DNA from: Pedobacter terrae | GTDB lineage: Bacteria; Bacteroidota; Bacteroidia; Sphingobacteriales; Sphingobacteriaceae | Reading direction: 5' to 3' | Assembly (NCBI RefSeq): GCF_900100705.1 | Contig: NZ_FNCH01000026.1 | Coordinates: 1 to 64,000, forward strand | DNA: 64,000 bases | Part shown: positions 52,201-61,220 of the stretch, one piece after another | How positions within the stretch are numbered: position 1 is the first letter of the stretch | Layout: each line of letters begins with the position of its first letter | Notes under the pieces: generated by a model | Databases searched by the model: none | Told to the model about the DNA's origin: nothing | What the model saw: the letters and a program-made list of their open reading frames with translations, nothing else | Made by a program: the position numbers and the translations under genes

Positions 52201-54828
52201 ATGAGAAAACACCACTACCCCAAAAAATTATTTCTTGCAATCCTTTTCTGCAATTTCTGCGGTTTGGTCAATGCCCAGGAGTATCCATTTCAAGACTACA
52301 AGCTTCCATTTGAAAAGCGGGTAGAGGATTTGGTTTCAAGACTCACCCTGGATGAAAAGGTTATGCAAATGCTTAACGCTGCACCGGCGATTCCCCGCTT
52401 TAAAATCCCTGCATACGACTGGTGGAACGAAACCTTACACGGAGTGGCCAGAACGCCCTTCAAAGTCACTGTTTTCCCCCAGGCCATTGCCATGGCTGCA
52501 ACCTTTGATCCGGCTGCGCTGTATAAAATGGCCGACTACTCTGCTTTAGAGGGAAGGGCTATTTACAACAAGGCAGTAGCGCTGGGAAGAACAAATGAAC
52601 GCTATTTGGGCTTAACCTACTGGACACCAAACATTAATATTTTTCGGGATCCGCGCTGGGGAAGAGGTCAGGAAACCTACGGTGAAGATCCTTATCTAAC
52701 AGGCACCTTGGGAGATGCTTTTGTAAGGGGTTTGCAAGGTGATGATCTAAAATACCTAAAGGCAGCAGCTTGTGCCAAGCATTATGCGGTACACAGCGGT
52801 CCGGAGCCGCTTCGACATGTTTTTAATACTACAGTGAGTGCTTTTGATCTGTGGGATACCTATTTGCCTGCATTTGAAAAACTGGTTACACAATCCAAAG
52901 TTGCAGGTGTAATGTGCGCTTATAACGCTTATCAAGGCCAGCCTTGTTGCGCTAACGATCTTTTAATGACTGATATTCTGCGCAGGAAATGGAACTTTAA
53001 GGGCTACGTAACCTCTGATTGCTGGGCCATAGACGACTTTTATAAAAACCACAAAACGCATCCAAATGCAGCATCGGCCGCAGCAGATGCTGTTTTTCAT
53101 GGAACAGATCTGGATTGCGGTACAGAAGCTTATAAAGCGTTGATCACCGCTGTAAAAAATGGAATAATTAAAGAAAAAGATATTGACGTTTCGGTAAAAA
53201 GGTTATTCATGATCCGTTTCAGGCTAGGCATGTTCGATCCGCCTTCGATGGTTAAATATGCCAATACCCCTGCTACTGTGCTTGAAAATAGCGAACATAA
53301 AGCACATGCCCTTAAAATGGCACGCGAATCAATGGTATTGCTTAGAAATGAATCACATACACTGCCTTTAAAAAAGACCCTCAAAAAAATCGTTGTACTG
53401 GGGCCTAATGCGGATAATTCGATTTCAGTCTTAGGGAATTATAATGGAACTCCTTCCAAAATCACCACTGTTTTACAAGGCATCCGGGATAAAGTTGGTC
53501 AGCAGACCGAGGTTGTTTACCAGCAGGCTGTTTCTTTCACCAACGATACGCTGCTAAGTTATCTGGATTTAAATAGCGAATACAAAATTGACGGCGTTCA
53601 GGGCTTTAAGTCAGAATATTTTAGCAACATTTCACTGGAAGGAAACCCAGTCTTAACCAGGATAGAACCTAAACTTGAAAACAATTGGCAGGAAGGTGAG
53701 AAAATTGCCGATAAACTAACAGCCAATCGTTTTTCTGCCAGATACAGTACCACATTTAAACCATCCACTACAGGGTCAATTACTTTTGAATTGAATGCTG
53801 ATGACGGGTATCGTTTTATGATTAACGGTAAAAATGTGATTGACGCCTGGTCGAGGAATAGATGGGGGGCTAAAACTTATAAATTAGAGACTGTAAAAGA
53901 TTCGGTCTACAATCTGGTTGTAGAATACTGGCAAGGCGAAGGTAGTGCTAACGTCCACTTAAAGGCGGGTACCTTTGTCAAAACTGATTTCAATGCACTC
54001 ACCAAAACCCATGCAGATGCTGATGCCTTTGTATTTGTAGGTGGAATTTCTCCTCAACTGGAAGGAGAAGAAATGCGGGTAGATTATCCGGGATTTAGCG
54101 GTGGAGACAGAACATCCATCATGTTGCCTGCTGTTCAGACAGCTTTGATGAAATCGCTCAAAGAGAGTGGAAAACCCGTTGTTTTTGTGATGATGACCGG
54201 CAGCGCCATCGCCATTCCCTGGGAAGCGGAGAACATTCCGGCTATTCTGAACGCCTGGTATGGCGGCCAGGCCACAGGTGAAGCCGTAGCCGATATTCTT
54301 TTTGGAGATTACAGCCCATCCGGACGCTTACCCGTTACCTTTTACGCGAGTGACAAGGATCTTGGCGATTTCAGCGATTACAGCATGAGCAATAGAACTT
54401 ACCGTTATTTTAAAGGTAAACCACTTTATGGATTTGGTTATGGACTGAGCTATTCTTTTTTTTTATATGAAAAATGTGTTGCTCCTGCGGTATTGAAAGC
54501 AGGAAAAGGAATGGAAATATCGGTTAAGGTGAGCAATAAGGGAAGTTTCAGGAGTGATGAGGTTGTTCAATTATATCAACTCAATAACCAGAAATCGATC
54601 AAATCAGCAACCAAGGCTTTAAAAGGCTTTAAGCGCATTAGTCTTGAACCTGGAGAAAGTAAACTGGTTAAATTCAGTTTAAAAGCCACTGAGCTCGCTT
54701 ATGTTGACCAGAACGGGTCAAAACAATTTTACAAAGGCAGCATTACATTAGCTATCGGTGGCAGCCAGCCAGATGAGCTGGCTACAAAAAGCGGAAATAT
54801 TATAAAAAAAGTGATCAGGGTTAACTGA
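52201..54828 (+). CDS. GH3 beta-xylosidase with PA14 domain
   Basis: An 875-residue secreted glycosidase (signal peptide about 1-25, ending VNAQ) that probably releases xylose from xylo-oligosaccharides. The barrel domain (about 30-370) has WWNETLHGVAR, FRDPRWGRGQETYGEDPYLTG, KHYAVHSGPEP and the nucleophile Asp in GYVTSDCWAIDDF. The second domain is split by a PA14 module (about 465-605; GFKSEYFSNISLEGNP, FELNADDGYRFMINGKNVID), then ISPQLEGEEM and the Fn3-like end. The WWNETLHGVAR type with PA14 is common among xylosidases of Bacteroidota. It is followed after 62 bases by the GH67 gene, and the two act on successive steps. Confidence 0.92.
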   Translation: MRKHHYPKKLFLAILFCNFCGLVNAQEYPFQDYKLPFEKRVEDLVSRLTLDEKVMQMLNAAPAIPRFKIPAYDWWNETLHGVARTPFKVTVFPQAIAMAATFDPAALYKMADYSALEGRAIYNKAVALGRTNERYLGLTYWTPNINIFRDPRWGRGQETYGEDPYLTGTLGDAFVRGLQGDDLKYLKAAACAKHYAVHSGPEPLRHVFNTTVSAFDLWDTYLPAFEKLVTQSKVAGVMCAYNAYQGQPCCANDLLMTDILRRKWNFKGYVTSDCWAIDDFYKNHKTHPNAASAAADAVFHGTDLDCGTEAYKALITAVKNGIIKEKDIDVSVKRLFMIRFRLGMFDPPSMVKYANTPATVLENSEHKAHALKMARESMVLLRNESHTLPLKKTLKKIVVLGPNADNSISVLGNYNGTPSKITTVLQGIRDKVGQQTEVVYQQAVSFTNDTLLSYLDLNSEYKIDGVQGFKSEYFSNISLEGNPVLTRIEPKLENNWQEGEKIADKLTANRFSARYSTTFKPSTTGSITFELNADDGYRFMINGKNVIDAWSRNRWGAKTYKLETVKDSVYNLVVEYWQGEGSANVHLKAGTFVKTDFNALTKTHADADAFVFVGGISPQLEGEEMRVDYPGFSGGDRTSIMLPAVQTALMKSLKESGKPVVFVMMTGSAIAIPWEAENIPAILNAWYGGQATGEAVADILFGDYSPSGRLPVTFYASDKDLGDFSDYSMSNRTYRYFKGKPLYGFGYGLSYSFFLYEKCVAPAVLKAGKGMEISVKVSNKGSFRSDEVVQLYQLNNQKSIKSATKALKGFKRISLEPGESKLVKFSLKATELAYVDQNGSKQFYKGSITLAIGGSQPDELATKSGNIIKKVIRVN

Positions 54829-54890
54829 GCTATAATTAGTAGCTAATTTTTAATCCCTATGATAAAACACTTTGAAGCATTGGATAAAAC

Positions 54891-56963
54891 ATGATGATAA
54901 AAAGAAAAATGGCAAATATTAAAAGGATAATTATTGTGGCGTTGCTAATGATAAGCCAGGCATCAATATTAAAAGCAGAAGATGGCCATGCCCTATGGCT
55001 TCGAAACCATTCTGCTGTAAAAGTTAATATTTCGAGCACGGTTCGCTCTGCTACTGTAGATCTCGCCATAGCAGAGCTCAAAAAAGGCTGGCTGGGTAAG
55101 GAGAATATGTACATTAAACTCAACCTAAGCAAAAATCCATCGATTAAGGGTGATGGATTTCAATTAGAAGAATCCGCGATCAATGCCCGTACAGAACTGG
55201 GTTTATTATATGGCACCTACGAATTGTTGAGGCGCCAATACCTTAACCTGCCGCAACGCAACTTTATTTCAAATCCTTCCTACTCCAGGAGAATCCTGAA
55301 CCATTGGGATAACCTGGATGGCAGCATTGAGAGAGGTTATGCCGGAAGTTCGATATTTTGGGGCAATGCCGCAAATGGATTAGATATTACGAATCAAGAT
55401 CAGGAAAAGTGGAAAGCTTATGCCAGGGCAAATGCATCCATAGGCATTAACGGTGCTGTTTTAAACAATGTAAATGCCTCCGTAAAAATACTTAGTCCGG
55501 CTTACCTGGAAAAAGTAAAGGCAATTGCAGAAAGTCTTCGCCCTTATGGCATAAAAACCTACTTATCGGTTAATTTTTCATCGCCGGTCCTTATCGGCAA
55601 ATTAAAAAAGGCAGATCCATTAGATCCTCAGGTTAAACAATGGTGGAAAAATAAAGCGGCTGAAATTTATAAACTGATCCCTGATTTCGGCGGATTTCTG
55701 GTTAAAGCAAACAGTGAGGGACAACCCGGACCGCAGGATTATGGAAGAACTCATGTGGATGGTGCAAATATGCTGGCCGATGCCCTGGCTCCTTTTAATG
55801 GAATCGTGATGTGGCGCGCCTTTGTTTACAACCCATCTCCGGAGGATAGGACCAAACAAGCCTACAAAGAATTCTTACCGCTGGATGGAGCCTTTAAGAA
55901 AAATGTAATTTTACAGGTAAAAAATGGCCCGCTTGATTTCCAGCCCAGGGAACCTTTTAGCCCATTATTTGGCGGCATGTCGAAAACTCCGGTGATGCCT
56001 GAATTCCAGATTACCCAAGAGTATCTGGGTGCCTCCAAACAACTTGTTTTCCTCTCTACCTTATGGGAAGAATGTTTAAATAGCGACACCTATAAAAATG
56101 GAAAAGGCAGTACTGTTGCTGCCTGCACCGATGGCACACTAAGCAAAACAGACTTTACCGCGATTGCAGGTGTAGCTAATATTGGCAACGATGTGAACTG
56201 GACCGGGCATACTTTTGCCCAGGCAAACTGGTATGCATTCGGACGCCTGGCCTGGAATAACAAACTCGAAAGCAAAACAATTGCTGAGGAATGGATAAAA
56301 CAGACTTTTCTAGATGATAAAGAAAAGAAAACCAACGCCAACTTTGTTAAAACTACTCAAGAAATAATGTTGGAAAGCAGAGAGGCAGCCGTTAATTACA
56401 TGATGCCATTGGGTTTACATCATATCTTTGCGGAGGGCCATCATTATGGGCCGGCACCATGGTTTTCTAACGATAAAATCCGTGCGGACTGGACCTCTGT
56501 TTATTACCACAAGGCAGACACGTTGGGGATAGGTTTTGACAGAACCCGTAGCGGAAGTGATGCGGTTGATCAATATCATGAGCCTTTAAGCTCAACCTTT
56601 AATAACCTCTCCAGCTGCCCGGAAATGTACCTGCTCTGGTTTCATCATGTGCCGTGGTCTTACCGTTTAAAAAATGGAAAAGATTTGTGGACGGAACTAT
56701 GCATCCGTTATGACCATGGCGTTCAACAGGTTCGATCTTTTCAAAAAGACTGGGACAAAATGAAGGGAGCGATAGACAGCGAACGTTTCGCAGAAGTGCA
56801 ATCTAAGCTGCGAACGCAAAGCAGAGATGCCCAGATCTGGAAAGACGCCTGTTTGCTTTATTTCCAGCAGTTTAGCAAAAGAGAAATTCCATTTGAGATT
56901 GAGCGCCCCGTTCACGATCTTCAATCGCTAAAGGAGCTGACTAAAAGCCGGGATTATGAGTAG
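54891..56963 (+). CDS. GH67 alpha-glucuronidase
   Basis: A 690-residue enzyme that removes (4-O-methyl)glucuronic acid from the non-reducing end of xylo-oligosaccharides. Family marks are SILNHWDNLDG-like RRILNHWDNLDGSIERGYAG, the long GH67 stretch FLVKANSEGQPGPQDYGRTHVDGAN with a catalytic Glu, GIVMWRAFVY, and HHIFAEGHHYGPAPW. A hydrophobic start (about 12-30, ending LKAE) is a signal peptide, so it is periplasmic. Several ATGs (54891, 54894, 54912) can start it; all keep the signal. Length is close to the usual 680-720. Product uronate would enter the pathway in which UxuA acts, encoded further right. Confidence 0.95.
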   Translation: MMIKRKMANIKRIIIVALLMISQASILKAEDGHALWLRNHSAVKVNISSTVRSATVDLAIAELKKGWLGKENMYIKLNLSKNPSIKGDGFQLEESAINARTELGLLYGTYELLRRQYLNLPQRNFISNPSYSRRILNHWDNLDGSIERGYAGSSIFWGNAANGLDITNQDQEKWKAYARANASIGINGAVLNNVNASVKILSPAYLEKVKAIAESLRPYGIKTYLSVNFSSPVLIGKLKKADPLDPQVKQWWKNKAAEIYKLIPDFGGFLVKANSEGQPGPQDYGRTHVDGANMLADALAPFNGIVMWRAFVYNPSPEDRTKQAYKEFLPLDGAFKKNVILQVKNGPLDFQPREPFSPLFGGMSKTPVMPEFQITQEYLGASKQLVFLSTLWEECLNSDTYKNGKGSTVAACTDGTLSKTDFTAIAGVANIGNDVNWTGHTFAQANWYAFGRLAWNNKLESKTIAEEWIKQTFLDDKEKKTNANFVKTTQEIMLESREAAVNYMMPLGLHHIFAEGHHYGPAPWFSNDKIRADWTSVYYHKADTLGIGFDRTRSGSDAVDQYHEPLSSTFNNLSSCPEMYLLWFHHVPWSYRLKNGKDLWTELCIRYDHGVQQVRSFQKDWDKMKGAIDSERFAEVQSKLRTQSRDAQIWKDACLLYFQQFSKREIPFEIERPVHDLQSLKELTKSRDYE

Positions 56964-57011
56964 GAATACATGTTGAATTATGTCCTAAAGATTTATTTCA
57001 CACTTCGAGTT

Positions 57012-57114
57012 CGTCATTTCGAGCAAAGTGCAACGTAGTCGAGAAATCTATTTCAATAGATCTCTCCCCGCCTGTACGGGCAGGCACTTCGTGTTGCTTC
57101 GGTCGAGAGGACGA
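57012..57114. repeat. REP-like dispersed repeat, copy closest to 241-330
   Basis: It shares CGAGAAATCTA-like start, ATAGATCTCTCC, the full CCGCCTGTACGGGCAGGCA core and the ending with GACGAC with the element at 241-330. It begins with CGTCATTTCGAGC. It lies between the convergent GH67 and GH95 genes; the rest of 56964-57408 holds only further repeat pieces. Confidence 0.65.
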
Positions 57115-57211
57115 CTTTACTAATGGATTCTATCAATGAAAGTGAAACACAATCAATAACCCGAGTTTCAGCGAAGCTAAATCCATTCAGTAATTCCTCC
57201 AAAATATCGTC

Positions 57212-57232
57212 ACCCTGAACTCGTTTCAGGGT
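57212..57232. repeat. Hairpin ACCCTGAA/TTCAGGGT
   Basis: Eight-base arms pair exactly over a five-base loop. The same frame, CACCCTGA...TTCAGG-TCTTTC, is seen at about 31081-31120. Further right at 57375-57392, ACTTTGCGAACTTTGCGG is a short direct repeat near the end of the GH95 gene. Confidence 0.5.
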
Positions 57233-57408
57233 CTTTCGATCGAGATGATAAATAGTTTACTGGATTCATCATTGAAAGTGTAGTCTCTCCATTCCGCGGT
57301 GCTTCACGCGAAATGATGATTAGTTTATTGTAATTAACATACACCCATCTTTGCATCCTTCGCGTCAAAAACTTTGCGAACTTTGCGGTTTAAAACAAGA
57401 GAGGTCTT

Positions 57409-59871
57409 TTATTTTTTATACAACGTATAGGTTTTCCCTGCACCTGTTTTTATATCATACAATTGAGTTTCAGGCAAATCAATAGTTACAGCTGGCGCCA
57501 GTTTGGAAACTACGGGTTTTGGCGTTTTGTTAAGGAAGAAAAAAGGATTCTGATTCTCACCAATGGCATTTTTGGCTTCAAGCTTAGCTAAATTTAATTC
57601 ATTAGGCACCCTGATCCGTAAATTCCCGCCCAAATTCGATTTAATCACCAGTTTAGTAATCATACCGTTTACCCATTCCAGTTTAACAATCTCAAATCCA
57701 CCCTTCGCTCTTAAACCGGTAACATGTCCCCTTGATTTCCAGACATCTGGAAGTGCAGGTAATAATTGAATATCGCCATTATCTGATTGCATCAACATTT
57801 CTGCTATCCCCGAAGTACAACCAAAATTACCATCAATCTGAAAAGGCGGGTGCGCATCAAAAAGATTATTATAGGTACCACCGCTCGCCCGGTTTCCTCC
57901 AACAGGCGTTAACTGGTTCTGAATAAGTTTGTAGGCATGATTGCCATCCAACAGCCTTGCCCACCAGTTCACTTTCCATCCCATGCTCCAGCCTGTAGAA
58001 ACATCGCCGCGTTGCAAGAGTGTTTTTTTGGCCGCAGCATACAACGCTGGTGTTTGGTATGGCGATATTTGAGCGGATGGGAATAAGCCATACAAATGAG
58101 ATACATGCCGGTGGTTATCGTTTGGATCGTCGATATCATCTATCCATTCCTGCAGCTGACCATACTGCCCAACCTGCATTGGCGGGAGCTGACTACGCAT
58201 ATTTTTCAACGTATCCATTAAGGCTCTATCTTCACCTAGAATTTCTCCTGCACGAATCACCGTGCTAAAAACATCATACACAATTTGATTACTCATGATT
58301 GTTCCGGCATCGAGCGAGGAGCCCTGATGTGCTGGAGGAGCATTTTCCGGAGACATATCGGGATTAATAACCAAAAATCCTCTTTTAGGGTCTTTAACCA
58401 GGAAATCAACATAAAACATGGCCGCTCCTTTTAAAGTTGGATAGGCTGATTTAAGAAATGACCGATCTCCGCTGTAAAGATAGTGTTCCCAAAGATGCTG
58501 ACTGGCCCAACCTCCACCATGTGTCCAGGCGCCCCAAAATGCACCATCAACAGCGCCGGTTGTTCTCCAGATGTCTGTATTGTGATGCGCCATCCAGCCC
58601 CTTGCTCCGTACATATCGTGGGCGGTCTGTTTTCCGGTTTCTCCCAGTTCCTGAACCATTTTTAAGAAAGGCTCATGCAACTCGGCCAGATTTGTTTTTT
58701 CGGCAGGCCAATAGTTCATCTCCGCATTAATATTAATGGTATATTTACTGTCCCATGGTGGATATAATTTATTATTCCAGATGCCCTGCAGGTTGGCCGG
58801 CTGACCACCAGGCTGAGAACTGGAAATGAGCAGATAGCGTCCATATTGAAAATACAGTGCTGCAAACTGCGGATCGTTAACCGAATTGAAATTCTTGAGC
58901 CTGATATCTGTTGGCACATGTTCAAAATCGCTTTTCCCTAACGATAAATCTACCCGATCGAAATATTTATGATATTGTAATTGATGCGCTTTTAAAACGG
59001 TCTCAAAGTTTTTAGGCCATGCACGGTTTAACATTTCCCTGGCCTTTAATTTTTCATCCCCGCTAATATCTTTGTAATTGATAAAGTTGGTGGCAATAGC
59101 TACATAAATGGTTACCGCGTTCGCATTTTCTACCACAATTGTACGTTCGGTACTGGAGATTTTACCGCCAACATGCTTAAATGCCGCGATCCCATCAAAG
59201 CGGACAAGCCCCGGCACGCCCTCATGCGCGGTAGAGGTCCCGGTAATTTCAATTTGCCCTGGCACTTGCGTATTCATTTTAGCACTGGGCTGCAGGGACG
59301 ATAACGAAGCCGTAAAACTTAACGCACCTGGTTTACTCGAGCTCAGTTCAACCGCAATTACCCCATCGGCCAGCGAGGCCAGCACACGCCGGGTGTAAAC
59401 CACATCTTTTACCTGGTAAGTGGTGGTGCTTACGGCATTACTAATGTCTAGTTCGCGGTAAAAGTTTGTATAGTCTTCATGACCGGCAAAATCCAGGTGC
59501 AAATCTGCAACAGGTTGGAAAATCTGTCCTTGCGACTTTTTGCTGATGATCACTTTATTGGAAAGCTGTTCTGCCTGTTTTTGTTTACCTTCAAAAATAA
59601 GCGTTCTAATGCGGGCCAATGAATCTAATGCCAAGGGATTATCATTTCTGTTAGGGCTCCCGCTCCAAAGGCTATGCTCATTTAACTGAATAATTTCATT
59701 AACTACATTGCCGTAAACCATTGCGCCAAGCCGCCCGTTGCCAACAGGTAATGCGTTCTCCCAAATTTTGCCGGAAGGGCTATTATACCATAGTTTTAAT
59801 TTTGGCTTTTGCTGGGCAGCACCTGAGAAAACAACATTGATAAATAGCAACAGGGTCAAAAAATTTTTCAT
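57409..59871 (-). CDS. GH95 glycosidase (alpha-L-fucosidase or alpha-L-galactosidase)
   Basis: An 820-residue secreted enzyme (signal peptide about 1-19). Typical GH95 parts are LKLWYNSPSGKIWENALPVGNGRLGAMVYG at the start, GVVYTRRV-like VVYTRRVLAS, QLQYHKYFDRVDLSLG, NLQGIWNNKLYPPWDSKYTININAEMNYWP (substrate pocket) and the end NLFDAHPPFQIDGNFGCTSGIAEML. Family members release alpha-1,2-L-fucose; some from xylan loci release L-galactose from complex cereal xylan. With so many xylan genes around, the second use is attractive, but not proven. It lies 19 bases after the CE1 esterase gene, so the two form an operon. Confidence 0.93.
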   Translation of the reverse strand: MKNFLTLLLFINVVFSGAAQQKPKLKLWYNSPSGKIWENALPVGNGRLGAMVYGNVVNEIIQLNEHSLWSGSPNRNDNPLALDSLARIRTLIFEGKQKQAEQLSNKVIISKKSQGQIFQPVADLHLDFAGHEDYTNFYRELDISNAVSTTTYQVKDVVYTRRVLASLADGVIAVELSSSKPGALSFTASLSSLQPSAKMNTQVPGQIEITGTSTAHEGVPGLVRFDGIAAFKHVGGKISSTERTIVVENANAVTIYVAIATNFINYKDISGDEKLKAREMLNRAWPKNFETVLKAHQLQYHKYFDRVDLSLGKSDFEHVPTDIRLKNFNSVNDPQFAALYFQYGRYLLISSSQPGGQPANLQGIWNNKLYPPWDSKYTININAEMNYWPAEKTNLAELHEPFLKMVQELGETGKQTAHDMYGARGWMAHHNTDIWRTTGAVDGAFWGAWTHGGGWASQHLWEHYLYSGDRSFLKSAYPTLKGAAMFYVDFLVKDPKRGFLVINPDMSPENAPPAHQGSSLDAGTIMSNQIVYDVFSTVIRAGEILGEDRALMDTLKNMRSQLPPMQVGQYGQLQEWIDDIDDPNDNHRHVSHLYGLFPSAQISPYQTPALYAAAKKTLLQRGDVSTGWSMGWKVNWWARLLDGNHAYKLIQNQLTPVGGNRASGGTYNNLFDAHPPFQIDGNFGCTSGIAEMLMQSDNGDIQLLPALPDVWKSRGHVTGLRAKGGFEIVKLEWVNGMITKLVIKSNLGGNLRIRVPNELNLAKLEAKNAIGENQNPFFFLNKTPKPVVSKLAPAVTIDLPETQLYDIKTGAGKTYTLYKK

Positions 59872-59890
59872 GGAGAAGAATAATCAGTCG

Positions 59891-60766
59891 TTAAGGATTT
59901 AGACTATATTTTTGAAAGGCAGCCTGATCAACAGGCTTAAATAACAACTGACTAAACAGGTGTAAATCATTTTTCCATACTTTAAAATCATGTACCCCTG
60001 GTTCAACATAATAAATATGCGGAACATTTTTTTCTACCAGATACTCATGCGTACGCTGCGAGAAGTTAAGCAATCTATCGTTGTCACCACAAGAAATCCA
60101 AAGCAACTTAAGCATGGTTTTCGCTTTGGCCGGATCTGGCAACAATTCTGCCGGGACCTTAGTATTTGGAGCAGAAGAAAAACCGCCAACCCAGGCAAAC
60201 GTGTCTAAATTACCCAAACCAAAATTTAAGGATTGTCCGCCACCCATAGATAATCCGGCAAGTGCACGGTGATTCCTGTCTTTAAAAACAGGATAATTTT
60301 TTTCTACATATGGGATCAGATCCTGGAGCAAATCCTTTTCAAAGGTTGCAAAGGCAGCAACTTTTTCTGGTGCCATAATATTTCCGGTAGCACGGTCATC
60401 TTGCATCGCCCTGCCGTTCGGCATCACCACCAACATAGGTTCTAACTTTCCCGCGGCATACAGATTATCGAAAATTACCTGAGGTTTACCACCATTAAGC
60501 CATTCTTTTTCATCTCCACCGATGCCATGAAGCAAATATAAAACCGGGTATTTTTTAGTTTTCTGATAACCTGGAGGAAAATAAATAGTGGCTTTCCTAT
60601 TCGTGCCAACAGTTTTTGACGCATACTGAATCGTATCAATTTTTCCATGGGGGATGTTTTCCTGATTAACATCGAAACCTGCAGGTGCTGTAGGAATCTG
60701 CTTTTGGGCGAAAACTGCGATTTGAATAAAAAGCAGTGTGACTAAGATAGAGATTAATCGTTTCAT
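59891..60766 (-). CDS. Secreted CE1-type feruloyl or acetyl xylan esterase
   Basis: A 291-residue exported alpha/beta-hydrolase with a signal peptide (about 1-20, ending VFAQ) and no extra domain. The core shows RKATIYFPPGYQ, YLLHGIGGDEKEW, the nucleophile elbow AGLSMGGGQSLNF and the terminal His in GVHDFKVWKNDL. It is related to the catalytic parts of the tandem esterases at 15210 and 16391. It would remove ferulate or acetate side groups, clearing xylan for the backbone enzymes. It heads a two-gene unit with GH95. Confidence 0.9.
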   Translation of the reverse strand: MKRLISILVTLLFIQIAVFAQKQIPTAPAGFDVNQENIPHGKIDTIQYASKTVGTNRKATIYFPPGYQKTKKYPVLYLLHGIGGDEKEWLNGGKPQVIFDNLYAAGKLEPMLVVMPNGRAMQDDRATGNIMAPEKVAAFATFEKDLLQDLIPYVEKNYPVFKDRNHRALAGLSMGGGQSLNFGLGNLDTFAWVGGFSSAPNTKVPAELLPDPAKAKTMLKLLWISCGDNDRLLNFSQRTHEYLVEKNVPHIYYVEPGVHDFKVWKNDLHLFSQLLFKPVDQAAFQKYSLNP

Positions 60767-60786
60767 TTGAATTTGGTTAGCGGTGA

Positions 60787-60814
60787 CTGGCAGAAATAAT
60801 TAAGTAACTGCCAG
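60787..60814. promoter_or_regulatory. Inverted repeat CTGGCAG-N14-CTGCCAG upstream of the esterase gene
   Basis: Seven-base perfect arms are set with centres 21 bp apart, about two turns of DNA, starting about 20 bp upstream of the esterase start codon. It could bind a dimeric regulator or form a hairpin in the leader RNA. No known site is recognised. Confidence 0.3.
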
Positions 60815-61034
60815 AATAATTATTACTACAAACTTATTGCATCGCATCGCCGGATCATGGAACCATTGATTATTTTGAGTGCAAAAATGTTCAAAAATGC
60901 CTTTGAGCAAAAAAAATCATCATTTATTTAAAAATCTTTAATGAACTTCGGTAATAGGTAATTCGGAAAAGTAAAACAATTGACCGTATACATCACTAAG
61001 CTAAGAAAAAATTAGTGTTACCAGACATTTTTTA

Positions 61035-61046
61035 GCAATCGATTGC
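61035..61046. promoter_or_regulatory. Palindrome GCAATCGATTGC upstream of uxuA
   Basis: A perfect 12-bp palindrome about 170 bp before uxuA and 60 bp before a small upstream frame. The core is identical to the site at 44925-44934. Such palindromes with central CG are typical for LacI-family regulators of sugar and uronate genes; no such regulator gene is in the window. Confidence 0.5.
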
Positions 61047-61106
61047 ACAAAAAAACTGAATTGATGTAGTCGAAATATTTTATAGGATCAAGCCTAAAAA
61101 CCAAAT

Positions 61107-61220
61107 ATGAAACAAACTATTAAAGCGCAGGGAAATATTGCTACTCAAATTAAAAGGCAAATTAGCAATTTGATAATGTGCGATCAAAAGGTTACTGAAA
61201 ACAACATTCGTCTGCTATGA
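61107..61220 (+). CDS. Possible 37-residue peptide coupled to uxuA
   Basis: An ATG frame of 37 codons starts MKQTIKAQGNIATQ and ends at a TGA that overlaps the uxuA start codon as ATGA. This overlap is a common form of translational coupling. The peptide is basic and polar, with no span or known motif. It may be a leader peptide or the remnant of a longer upstream gene; it could also be chance. Confidence 0.35.
   Translation: MKQTIKAQGNIATQIKRQISNLIMCDQKVTENNIRLL

Noticed and set aside
57375..57392. Direct repeat ACTTTGCGAACTTTGCGG as an origin or iteron
   Set aside because: Only two short units occur, no DnaA-box cluster or replication gene is near, and the region is a repeat-filled convergent gap.
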